Source: Blastochloris viridis (GTDB taxonomy: Bacteria > Pseudomonadota > Alphaproteobacteria > UBA2136 > UBA6156). From it: a DNA stretch of 64,000 nucleotides. Location: assembly GCA_005768725.1 (NCBI GenBank), contig VAFM01000001.1:186001-250000 (forward strand). Reading direction: 5' to 3'. The position numbers were made by a program, and so were the translations under genes. The notes beneath the pieces were generated by a model that saw nothing but the letters and a program-made list of their open reading frames with translations, searched no databases and was not told the origin of the DNA. Of this stretch, positions 49,308-56,034 are shown piece after piece. Positions within the stretch are counted from its first letter, which is position 1; every line of letters starts with the position of its first letter.

Positions 49308-49529
49308 ATGGCGCACGTACGTACACTACACCAGAACCACCCGATTCCGGAGGAACTGATGGGGGAGAAAGCCCTGACCCGACTGCTGGCACGCCACGCC
49401 GCATTGGAAGGGGAGCTGGTTGAAATGACCGCGGGTCCGCTTGTGGACTGGGATGGCGTAAAGCTCGTCAAACGTCAGAAACTCAGCATTGCTGAACAAA
49501 TTGAAGCCGTGAAGCGGCAGCTACAATAG
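49308..49529 (+). CDS. YdcH/DUF465 family small protein
   Basis: A 73-residue protein from ATG 49308 with AAAGGAG upstream. It has the DUF465/YdcH pattern: LLARHAALEGELVEM, a variable middle, and VKLVKRQKLSIAEQIEAVKR, a short helical protein with unknown role. The frame can be extended to 49203 but the ribosome-binding site favours 49308. It is followed by a strong terminator and then murA. Confidence 0.72.
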   Translation: MAHVRTLHQNHPIPEELMGEKALTRLLARHAALEGELVEMTAGPLVDWDGVKLVKRQKLSIAEQIEAVKRQLQ

Positions 49530-49552
49530 ATTCGGGAACGAATTGCATCGGG

Positions 49553-49579
49553 AGCGGGCGTAAAGCGCCCGCTTTTTTT
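49553..49579 (+). terminator. Terminator after the ydcH-like gene
   Basis: Perfect 8-bp stem AGCGGGCG / CGCCCGCT with loop TAAAG, followed by a run of Ts. Confidence 0.88.
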
Positions 49580-49600
49580 GCGCTTTTGTGATTGCATGCA

Positions 49601-49629
49601 TTGCGGAAACACTAGGATTAGCATAGCGT
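49601..49629 (+). promoter_or_regulatory. Predicted murA promoter, TTGCGG-17-TAGCGT
   Basis: TTGCGG at 49601-49606, 17-base spacer, TAGCGT at 49624-49629, 35 bases before the ATG. The -35 is the same as before the two small secreted paralogs at 12728 and 13110. Confidence 0.5.
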
Positions 49630-49663
49630 TTGCGAGCTATTTTGTATCAAGGGGAGAGCGAGC

Positions 49664-50983
49664 ATGAATGCAGCTTCGCACAGTTATGTGATTACCGGCG
49701 GTAGCCCGATTGTCGGTGAAATTACGTGTTATGGCGCCAAGAATTTTACCACCAAAGCTATGGTGGCGGCGTGTCTGGGGAATTCTCCGACTGTGTTAAG
49801 CAATGTGCCGCCGATCGGCGATGTCGATATTACCATCGGCCTGCTGAAAAGCGTTGGCGCGACCGTGGAATGGCGCGACGAAAAGACGCTCTTTATTGAC
49901 CCCACGACCATTACCAACCACAAGGTAACTACGCCGGACAGCCGCAGCAACCGGATTCCGATCTTGATGCTGCCTGTGCTGCTGCACCGCTTTGGCAAGG
50001 CAGAAATACCGAGACTTGATGGTTGTGACATCGGCAAGCGTGCCGTGGACTTCCATGAAGCGGCGGTTGAGAACTTTGGCGGCGAAATTGAAGTGGACCG
50101 CGAGCACCTGGCCGCAACCACCAAGAAGAAGCTGAAGGGCACCCAGTTCCGTTTGAGCTACCCGAGTGTGGGGGCGACGGAAACCTGCCTTTTCCTGGCC
50201 GTTTTGGCGCGTGGTACCAGTGTCATCCAGAATGCGGCTATTGAGCCGGAAATTCTGGGCCTTATCACCATGCTGCGCGGTATGGGGGCGGTAATCTTCC
50301 TGGGGCCGAACCGTGAGATCCGTGTAGAAGGCGTGGATGTTCTGACCGGCACCAAGATGGAATGCCTTGGCGACCGTATTGAAGCTGCCAGCTGGGCCAG
50401 CCTGGCCTGCGCCACCCGCGGCGATATTACGCTGCATGGCATCATGCCCGATACCTTCAATAACTTTTTGGCGTATTACCGCAAGGTTGGCGGCGGCTTT
50501 GAACTGGTCGGCCCGCAGAGCATCCGCTTCTTCCGTGCCGGTACGCTCAAGCCTATCATGCTGGAAACAGATGTGTATCCGGGCTTTTCTACCGACTGGC
50601 AGCAGCCGTTTGCGACCTTGTTGACGCAGGCGGAAGGCATCAGTGTGATCCATGAGACCGTCTATGATGACCGTCTTGGCTATACGCAGGCGCTGAACCG
50701 TATGGGCGCGAAGATCCAGCTTTCTACGGAGTGTTTAGGACAGCCGTGCCGCTTCCAGCACAAGGGGCATGTTCACAGTGCGCTTATTATGGGAGCAACG
50801 CCGTTACAGGCTCTGGCCGACCCGCTGGAAGTGCCCGACCTGCGCGGTGGCCTGGCTTACGTGATTGCAGCCGCTATGGCAGAAGGTACTACCACGCTGA
50901 CCCATATCGAACGTATTGAACGCGGGTATGGCGATATCTCCAAGCGACTGGAAAACATGAGCTTTGATATTACGAAGAAGTAA
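49664..50983 (+). CDS. murA: UDP-N-acetylglucosamine 1-carboxyvinyltransferase, divergent MurA
   Basis: A 439-residue EPSP-synthase-fold protein; MurA transfers enolpyruvate from PEP to UDP-GlcNAc in the first committed step of peptidoglycan synthesis. Key residues in place: Lys and Asn in CYGAKN, the PEP-reacting Cys in LDGCDIGKRAVD, the catalytic Asp in YPGFSTDWQQPF, and Arg in ERIERGYGDI. Several usually strict blocks differ (GAKNFTTKA for GAKNAALP; PDLRGGLAY for TDLRASASL), so it may be a second, specialised MurA paralog. AAGGGGAG is a good ribosome-binding site. Confidence 0.85.
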   Translation: MNAASHSYVITGGSPIVGEITCYGAKNFTTKAMVAACLGNSPTVLSNVPPIGDVDITIGLLKSVGATVEWRDEKTLFIDPTTITNHKVTTPDSRSNRIPILMLPVLLHRFGKAEIPRLDGCDIGKRAVDFHEAAVENFGGEIEVDREHLAATTKKKLKGTQFRLSYPSVGATETCLFLAVLARGTSVIQNAAIEPEILGLITMLRGMGAVIFLGPNREIRVEGVDVLTGTKMECLGDRIEAASWASLACATRGDITLHGIMPDTFNNFLAYYRKVGGGFELVGPQSIRFFRAGTLKPIMLETDVYPGFSTDWQQPFATLLTQAEGISVIHETVYDDRLGYTQALNRMGAKIQLSTECLGQPCRFQHKGHVHSALIMGATPLQALADPLEVPDLRGGLAYVIAAAMAEGTTTLTHIERIERGYGDISKRLENMSFDITKK

Positions 50984-50998
50984 ATGTTCTGAAGTATG

Positions 50999-51025
50999 AA
51001 AAACCGGCTGTGGAAGCCGGTTTTT
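50999..51025 (+). terminator. Terminator after murA
   Basis: Stem AAAAACCGGCT / AGCCGGTTTTT with loop GTGGA, 15 bases past the stop. Confidence 0.88.
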
Positions 51026-51142
51026 CTTTATATAACCTACTGATGTGGCCGCTAAGTTTGTTATACATCGGTTAACATATTGAGATTTGTTGTCCAAAAG
51101 GCGCAGGGGGTACGGCTATATAATTGATGCGTATACGGATGC

Positions 51143-51171
51143 TTGTCAGGCGGCTTTGTACTGGTTAGTAT
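51143..51171 (+). promoter_or_regulatory. Predicted promoter of the 51290 gene
   Basis: TTGTCA at 51143-51148, 17-base spacer, TAGTAT at 51166-51171. A leader of about 110 bases separates it from the ATG. Confidence 0.5.
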
Positions 51172-51289
51172 AAGAATGAGCCAGGATGGCAAAGGGCTGT
51201 TTCGTGAAGCCAGGATTTTACCGTGGAAAGTAAAACCGGGCAGGGGTAACCCAGCGGAACAGGAATGAGAGAGTCAGGAAGACAAGGAT

Positions 51290-51790
51290 ATGGATATTAG
51301 GGTGATAAGCCAGATTACCGGGGGTGCAACCTCGGCATCGGCTGTGAGTGTGCCCGCCGATTCTCGGGCGCTATTAAGTGAGATTGCGGCCAATACGGCC
51401 TTGAGTGATAGCCAGCGCACCAATATGGTTGCGGCTGTGGCTGCGGCTGATTCTGGTCTTCAGGTAGACCGCGGTGCGGCGCTTGAGCGTATTCAGATGC
51501 TCGGCCTCTATCTGCGCAATACCGGCGATAGCAGTTTCCCCCGCTGGACAATGATGACCGCGCTGCGTGCCTATGGCATGAACCTGACCGAAGAGGCGGC
51601 TGCGCCTTCGGCTGTAAACCAAGCGCTGCAAGCTGCCGTGGCACCGCGTAATGTGAGTGTGGAAACGGCTGTTGTTGTGGCCCGTACCATGCCGCCGCTC
51701 CAAGCCCCTGTTGCTAAGCCTATTGTGAAAGCCGATGCCCCGGCCCCTGCACCAGATGCTGGTGTTGGCCGTGTTGAGAGAATAGCCTAA
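51290..51790 (+). CDS. Hypothetical protein, 166 residues, MDIRV start
   Basis: Unrecognised. The N terminus MDIRVISQITGGATSASAV matches the start of the protein encoded at 44068-44304 in its first five residues and a nearby TG. A helical middle (LLSEIAANTALSDSQRTNM, ERIQMLGLYLRN) is followed by an Ala/Pro/Val-rich C-terminal 60 residues. No signal peptide or cysteine. The shared start might be a secretion or targeting tag. It has its own promoter and a 118-base leader. Role unknown. Confidence 0.6.
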   Translation: MDIRVISQITGGATSASAVSVPADSRALLSEIAANTALSDSQRTNMVAAVAAADSGLQVDRGAALERIQMLGLYLRNTGDSSFPRWTMMTALRAYGMNLTEEAAAPSAVNQALQAAVAPRNVSVETAVVVARTMPPLQAPVAKPIVKADAPAPAPDAGVGRVERIA

Positions 51791-51858
51791 CCCGCGATTG
51801 CCGCGCTTATAAGCGAGGATTGTGGCCTAGTGGGGCTTTTTTTGTTTCTTTTCGGCAG

Positions 51859-51887
51859 TTGTCGGGCCAGAATGGATGCAATACAGG
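51859..51887 (+). promoter_or_regulatory. Possible glyA promoter
   Basis: TTGTCG at 51859-51864, 17-base spacer, TACAGG at 51882-51887. It would place the transcription start just before the 17-residue leader frame at 51898. Confidence 0.4.
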
Positions 51888-51897
51888 GAGAATTGCC

Positions 51898-51951
51898 ATG
51901 GTGAAATTTGGCATTACCGGTCCGATGTGGGCCATCGGTGAGCGGAACTAA
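51898..51951 (+). CDS. Possible 17-residue leader peptide upstream of glyA
   Basis: ATG 51898 with GGGAG seven bases upstream encodes MVKFGITGPMWAIGERN and stops at 51951, 45 bases before glyA. It has two Gly-Ile pairs and one Trp, and holds a stem CCGATG / CATCGG within the frame. It may act as an upstream leader that affects glyA expression, or be chance. Coding is not proven. Confidence 0.35.
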   Translation: MVKFGITGPMWAIGERN

Positions 51952-51996
51952 CGCACGTATTACGTTATTTAAGTTAGATTTCAGGAGATTTTAGAT

Positions 51997-53259
51997 ATGC
52001 AAAAGTTTTTTCAAGACAGCCTGCTTGTAGGCGACCCGCTGGTTCATGCCATTACTCAAAAAGAGCTGGGCCGCCAGAGCAAGGGAATTGAGCTGATCGC
52101 CAGCGAGAACTATGTGTCTCAGGCCGTGATGGATGCCCAAGGCAATGTGATGACCAACAAATATGCCGAAGGTTACCCCGGCAAGCGGTATTACGGTGGT
52201 TGCTGGGCAGTGGACGAGGTGGAGACCCTCGCGATTGAGCGTGCCAAGCAGCTGTTTAATTGCACTTATGTGAATGTACAGCCGCACAGTGGTTCTCAGG
52301 CGAATCAAGCTGTCTTTCTGGCGCTACTGCAACCTGGCGATACGCTGCTGGGCCTGCGCCTTGACCAAGGTGGTCACCTGACCCACGGCAGCCCGGTGAA
52401 CATGAGCGGCAAGTGGTTCCATGCCGAGTTTTACGGTTTGAACAAGGACGGTGAGACGATTGATTATGAGGGTTTAGCGGCTAAAGCGCGTGAGCTGAAG
52501 CCGAAGATTATTACCGCAGGTGCCAGTGCGTATCCGCGTGTGATCGACTTCAAGCGTATGTCTGACATCGCTAAGGAAGTAGGGGCCTACTTTATGGCGG
52601 ATATTGCCCACATTGCTGGCCTGGTTGCGACCGGTGCACACCCGAGCCCGCTGCCTTACGCCGATGTGGTGACCACCACCACCCACAAGACCCTGCGCGG
52701 GCCGCGTGGTGGGATGATCATGACCAACAACCCGGAGTTGGGTAAGAAGTTCAACAGCGCGGTCTTCCCTGGTTTGCAGGGTGGCCCGCTGATGCATGTT
52801 ATTGCCGGTAAGGCCGTGGCCTTTGGTGAGGCGCTGCGTGAAGACTACAAGGGTTACATTGCCAACGTGGTGACTAACTGCGCCGTGATGGGCGACGAGT
52901 TGACCAAAGCCGGTTTGCGCCTTGTGAGCGGTGGTACCGATAACCACCTGCTGCTGCTGGACCTGCGTGCTTACGGCCTGACCGGCGATGTGGCCGAGAA
53001 GGTACTGGAAGAGGCGGGGCTGACCACCAACAAGAACATGATCCCCTACGATGACCAGCCGCCGGCGAAGACCAGCGGTATCCGTATTGGTAGCGCAGCC
53101 GGGACGACCCGCGGCTTTGGCGAGATGGAGTTCCGCCAGATCGGCAAGTGGATCGCTGAGGTTCTGGCGGCTGAGCGTGATGGCAACGCTGGCGACACGA
53201 TTGTGAAGGTGCGTGGCGAAGTGGAAGAGCTGTGCGCGAAGTATCCGATTTATAATTAG
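51997..53259 (+). CDS. glyA: Serine hydroxymethyltransferase
   Basis: A 420-residue PLP enzyme that converts serine and tetrahydrofolate to glycine and methylene-tetrahydrofolate, the main source of one-carbon units. Seen: RQSKGIELIASENYVSQAV, NKYAEGYPGKRYYGGC, HSGSQANQAVFLALLQPGD, the PLP lysine in VTTTTHKTLRGPRGG, and GTTRGFGEMEFRQIG near the end. AGGAG stands 10 bases upstream. It has its own terminator at 53270. Confidence 0.97.
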   Translation: MQKFFQDSLLVGDPLVHAITQKELGRQSKGIELIASENYVSQAVMDAQGNVMTNKYAEGYPGKRYYGGCWAVDEVETLAIERAKQLFNCTYVNVQPHSGSQANQAVFLALLQPGDTLLGLRLDQGGHLTHGSPVNMSGKWFHAEFYGLNKDGETIDYEGLAAKARELKPKIITAGASAYPRVIDFKRMSDIAKEVGAYFMADIAHIAGLVATGAHPSPLPYADVVTTTTHKTLRGPRGGMIMTNNPELGKKFNSAVFPGLQGGPLMHVIAGKAVAFGEALREDYKGYIANVVTNCAVMGDELTKAGLRLVSGGTDNHLLLLDLRAYGLTGDVAEKVLEEAGLTTNKNMIPYDDQPPAKTSGIRIGSAAGTTRGFGEMEFRQIGKWIAEVLAAERDGNAGDTIVKVRGEVEELCAKYPIYN

Positions 53260-53269
53260 GTTGGATATG

Positions 53270-53296
53270 AAAAAGCCCGGCGATGCCGGGCTTTTT
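53270..53296. terminator. Bidirectional terminator
   Basis: Perfect 11-bp stem AAAAAGCCCGG / CCGGGCTTTTT between glyA and the convergent gene at 53320. Confidence 0.9.
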
Positions 53297-53319
53297 GTTC
53301 GTGAGTATTATAAGAGGGA

Positions 53320-53820
53320 TTAGGCGTCGACGGTAGTAAAGCGCGGATGAGCCATGATGTGATGGCGCAGCCTGTACTCTTCATCGGTCATTTCGTCGAA
53401 TCCGCCGACCGTGAAGATGACGTCTTCCATGCGATTGTCCGGGCCATAGGGCGCGTGGGCATGGCCTTTGGCTCCATCGACAATGAACTCCCGCAAGTGG
53501 AGAACGCCGACCGGGCCGTGGCCGTCCTTGGCATCGTAGAATGTCATGACCGGACGAAGTTCAGCGAAGACGGCATCGTAGCGCCACTCGTTCGGGGGGC
53601 GGTCGTGCTGGGACACCACGCACAGCGATTTGTGCTTCTGGCGTTCATCCCAATTGCCGCTGCCGTGCTCGGCGTAGTCTGCGGGGTCGAAGATGGTGAG
53701 AGTTTCGAGAAGGTCTTTCGCGTCCGGGTGCCAATTCGCGAACGTCGGAATGAATACGTCGAGATCGACTTTCGCCGTGACGCGAATATCGGAAATGGGA
53801 ACGATGAGTTTTTTGCTCAT
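53320..53820 (-). CDS. Hypothetical protein, 166 residues
   Basis: Unrecognised. ATG 53820 has AAGGA upstream. The protein is soluble and hydrophilic, with several His (HGPVGVLHLREF, KGHAHAPYGPD, RHHIMAHP) and one Cys. Codons favour ATC, GTC and TTC over the ATT and GTG seen in most neighbours. It stands alone on the minus strand before a 400-base gap. No function can be proposed. Confidence 0.6.
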   Translation of the reverse strand: MSKKLIVPISDIRVTAKVDLDVFIPTFANWHPDAKDLLETLTIFDPADYAEHGSGNWDERQKHKSLCVVSQHDRPPNEWRYDAVFAELRPVMTFYDAKDGHGPVGVLHLREFIVDGAKGHAHAPYGPDNRMEDVIFTVGGFDEMTDEEYRLRHHIMAHPRFTTVDA

Positions 53821-54223
53821 GGAAAATCCTTGCGGAAAGTGTTTCGGTTTTTTGCTTGGATAGCGGCGGGACCATAGGGGAAGGCGGGATGTTTGTAAAT
53901 AAAATGTACACAGGTTGTGGGGAGGGTTTGTAGGATAATGGTAAGAATCTGATATGTATTCTTCTTTTGGATTTTCTGGTTTTTGTGAGGCAAATCAGCG
54001 GGATTTGTGGTGCGGGGGCCACGGGGTTGAGAGTGGCTTAAAAGAAAATGCCTAAATCAGGGATTTTTTGCTTGACAGATTTGTATGCAATCTTCATAAG
54101 CCCGCCTGGATTCAGTCTTATCTTGTACTTTCGCTTTGGCGCGCCCTGCGTTTTTGGGCTGCTGATATCATTCAACGTGCCGACACATGCCTGTGTTCGG
54201 TTTTCTTACGTGAGGGGACACTC
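53821..54223. other. 403-base gap before the secreted-protein locus
   Basis: No gene supported. AT-rich in its first 180 bases, with the minus-strand promoter region of the 53320-53820 gene at the left and the predicted promoter of the 54224 gene at 54072-54100. A leader of about 115 bases precedes ATG 54224. No clear hairpin apart from these. Confidence 0.45.
54072..54100 (+). promoter_or_regulatory. Predicted promoter of the secreted-protein locus
   Basis: TTGACA (consensus -35) at 54072-54077, 17-base spacer, CATAAG at 54095-54100. Confidence 0.6.
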
Positions 54224-54544
54224 ATGAAATCTCTTATTTTGGTGGCCTTTGTGGCTGCTACGACGTCTCAGGCCTTTGCCCAGTCGAGCGCCCATACCAA
54301 TTGGGGACTCAAGACAGGCGATGGCGGCAATGCCCCGGTCGAGCGCATGCATGTCCTCGGTGACTATGCAGGCAAGGTGAATGATGGTGCGGGCCTTACC
54401 GGCTCGTTGACTACGATCTATCAGGAAACCATCGGCGTTAAAGTTGAGGTTCAGCAGAATGGCGACGGTAACCAATCCGACGTCAAGGTGGACCAGAACG
54501 GCAACGTCAGCGGCGTTCAGCGCGTCAAAACCGTGAAGAAATAA
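54224..54544 (+). CDS. Secreted protein with curlin-like Q-x-G-N repeats
   Basis: A 106-residue exported protein with a signal peptide (about 1-19, ending AFA). The C-terminal 35 residues read VEVQQNGDGNQSDVKV and then DQNGNVSGVQ, matching the Q-x-G-x2-N / N-x5-Q spacing of curlin (CsgA/CsgB) repeats. That suggests a subunit or nucleator of an extracellular amyloid-like fibre. It starts with AGGGGACACTC before ATG 54224. It is followed 11 bases later by a lipoprotein gene, so the two form an operon. True curli secretion genes (csgG, csgE, csgF) are not in the window. Confidence 0.55.
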   Translation: MKSLILVAFVAATTSQAFAQSSAHTNWGLKTGDGGNAPVERMHVLGDYAGKVNDGAGLTGSLTTIYQETIGVKVEVQQNGDGNQSDVKVDQNGNVSGVQRVKTVKK

Positions 54545-54555
54545 GGATCACGAAC

Positions 54556-55383
54556 ATGAAGAGACTCTTTTCTGTTCTGGCCGTAGTTCTCTTCGGCTTG
54601 ATGCTCGGCGGCTGTGTTTCTGCAGGGTCGGCAGGCATGAATCTTAAAGCTCCAAGCCGGGTCTCAATGACTCAGTTTGCGGAGGTGAAGAACCTTCGGC
54701 CTGTAAAGGCGTGCCTGCGTAATAGCCTTGTTGGTAAAACCGCTACGGTTCAGGCCAGTATCGACAATGCTGGCAAGACAAACGCCGGTAGTGAGGTTGG
54801 TAGCGGTAATTTCCTGTCTGGTTCTCAGACAGCCAGCTTCGTTGTTCCTACTCTGAAAAATGAGTTGGGAATGAACGTGCAGGACCTGATGAATATGTCG
54901 GGGGAATTCGAGTATCGCCGTTACCTTCCGCAAAGTGAAATTGCCAAGCGTGAGGCGGCATTTGCCAAAGTCAAATCGAACTTCTTGATCGATGTGGCTC
55001 CACTTTCGCTCGATTTCACCGAATCGGCGGACATTTCCGGCATGATCAAGGGCCTCGGCCTCTACTCCAACTTCTATGCGGCAACGGTTTCCGGTGGCGC
55101 ACGGGTGAAGACCAATGATGGTTCTCACATGGTTGAAGGTGCCGGCGGCATGAAAATGAAGGTGTTCTCTCGCAAGGACGGCGGAATGATCGGTCGCGTC
55201 TGGGGTAATACCCTGGTGACAGGTGAAGGCGGCGTCGGCATGCAGCAACCACTCCAGTTGTGGAGCGGTGAATTTGTAGCCAACGTTTCCCTTCTTGATG
55301 CCCTCGTTAACATGCACAGCGTACCCAAGGTATGCAGTGATATGTTCGATAAGGTCATCGGTCGCGAAGAGCTTACCATCTGA
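54556..55383 (+). CDS. Putative outer-membrane lipoprotein
   Basis: A 275-residue protein with a lipoprotein signal and lipobox LGGC (Cys20). The rest is soluble, with one further cysteine near the start (KACLRNS) and one near the end (KVCSDMF), and a Gly-rich middle. I do not recognise the fold and it does not match CsgG. It sits 11 bases after the curlin-like gene and is probably its co-transcribed anchor or export partner. It may instead be unrelated. Confidence 0.6.
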   Translation: MKRLFSVLAVVLFGLMLGGCVSAGSAGMNLKAPSRVSMTQFAEVKNLRPVKACLRNSLVGKTATVQASIDNAGKTNAGSEVGSGNFLSGSQTASFVVPTLKNELGMNVQDLMNMSGEFEYRRYLPQSEIAKREAAFAKVKSNFLIDVAPLSLDFTESADISGMIKGLGLYSNFYAATVSGGARVKTNDGSHMVEGAGGMKMKVFSRKDGGMIGRVWGNTLVTGEGGVGMQQPLQLWSGEFVANVSLLDALVNMHSVPKVCSDMFDKVIGREELTI

Positions 55384-55392
55384 CAGGATTCT

Positions 55393-55474
55393 CCTGCGGA
55401 GGTAACTCCGCAGGGAAAGTTCCGCCCCCATTAGGGGGCGGGGTACTACCCGACCACCGTGTGTGGCGGGTTTC
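55393..55474 (+). terminator. Three consecutive hairpins after the lipoprotein gene
   Basis: CCTGCGGAG/CTCCGCAGG (55393-55414), CCGCCCCC/GGGGGCGG (55422-55441) and ACCCG.CCAC/GTGG.CGGGT (55448-55471, with TTTCTTT after). The last can act as terminator; the first two are perfect stems and may stabilise the mRNA end or act as processing sites. Confidence 0.65.
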
Positions 55475-55531
55475 TTTCGGGAGCCCTGCAATAGTGTGGG
55501 GACCGGTATCTAGCAAAAGGAACTTATTACC

Positions 55532-55894
55532 ATGAAGAAGACTCTGCTCGCTGTTGCTTCGATCGCTCTGGTTTCGTCGGTTGCGTTCTCGGCTCATGCA
55601 GCTGATATCGACCCGATCAAGGTTCGCAGCGTCCAGGCCGTCGGCGGCTATCAGAAGATCGACAAGATCCTGATCAAGAAGGCCGACGATGTCTCGATTT
55701 CTCAGCAGAACGCCCATGTCAACGTCGACGTCGAATCCAGCCAGCTGGTCGGCAAGACCAAGATCGATATCGCGGCTCTCGGCATCGTTGCCGGCATCCA
55801 GGATATCGACAAGATCAAGCTCGACAACGTCAACAAGGTGACGATCGGTCAGACCCAGCTGGGCGTCGGCGTCAACCTCAAGTACAATAAGTAA
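55532..55894 (+). CDS. Secreted repeat protein, possible fibre subunit
   Basis: A 120-residue exported protein with a clear signal peptide (about 1-23, ending SAHA). The mature part is an internal duplication at 49-residue spacing: GYQKIDKILIKKADDVSISQ at 39-58 against GIQDIDKIKLDNVNKVTIGQ at 88-107, followed by matching Val/Asn-rich strand-like parts. Alternating Val, Asp, Asn and Gln suggests stacked beta strands. Codons are strongly biased to ATC, GTC, CTC and AAG, which suggests high expression. AAAGGAA precedes the ATG. It follows the two-gene operon after 149 bases. Confidence 0.65.
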   Translation: MKKTLLAVASIALVSSVAFSAHAADIDPIKVRSVQAVGGYQKIDKILIKKADDVSISQQNAHVNVDVESSQLVGKTKIDIAALGIVAGIQDIDKIKLDNVNKVTIGQTQLGVGVNLKYNK

Positions 55895-55947
55895 TCGGCT
55901 ATCTCCGGCGAACTTCTTCAAAAACTGTAATGCGTATTGAAGCTTTG

Positions 55948-55973
55948 GGCTCTTCCTTCGGGAAGGGCCTTTT
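55948..55973 (+). terminator. Terminator after the secreted repeat protein
   Basis: Stem GGCTCTTCC / GGAAGGGCC with a TTCG tetraloop, then TTTT. Confidence 0.85.
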
Positions 55974-56002
55974 GCTTTGGTTGGTGAGGAAGATAAAAAA
56001 GA

Positions 56003-56017
56003 GAGGCCGTGGGCCTC
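56003..56017. terminator. Bidirectional terminator
   Basis: Stem GAGGCC / GGCCTC with A and T runs on its two sides, between the secreted gene and the convergent accC. Confidence 0.75.
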
Positions 56018-56034
56018 TTTTTTTGTGGCGCGTG

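Noticed and set aside
51172..51289. Riboswitch in the leader before the 51290 gene
   Set aside because: No conserved core of a known riboswitch class could be read and no convincing long stem was found.
51793..51996. Glycine riboswitch before glyA
   Set aside because: No tandem aptamer core recognised; only a short hairpin inside the small frame.
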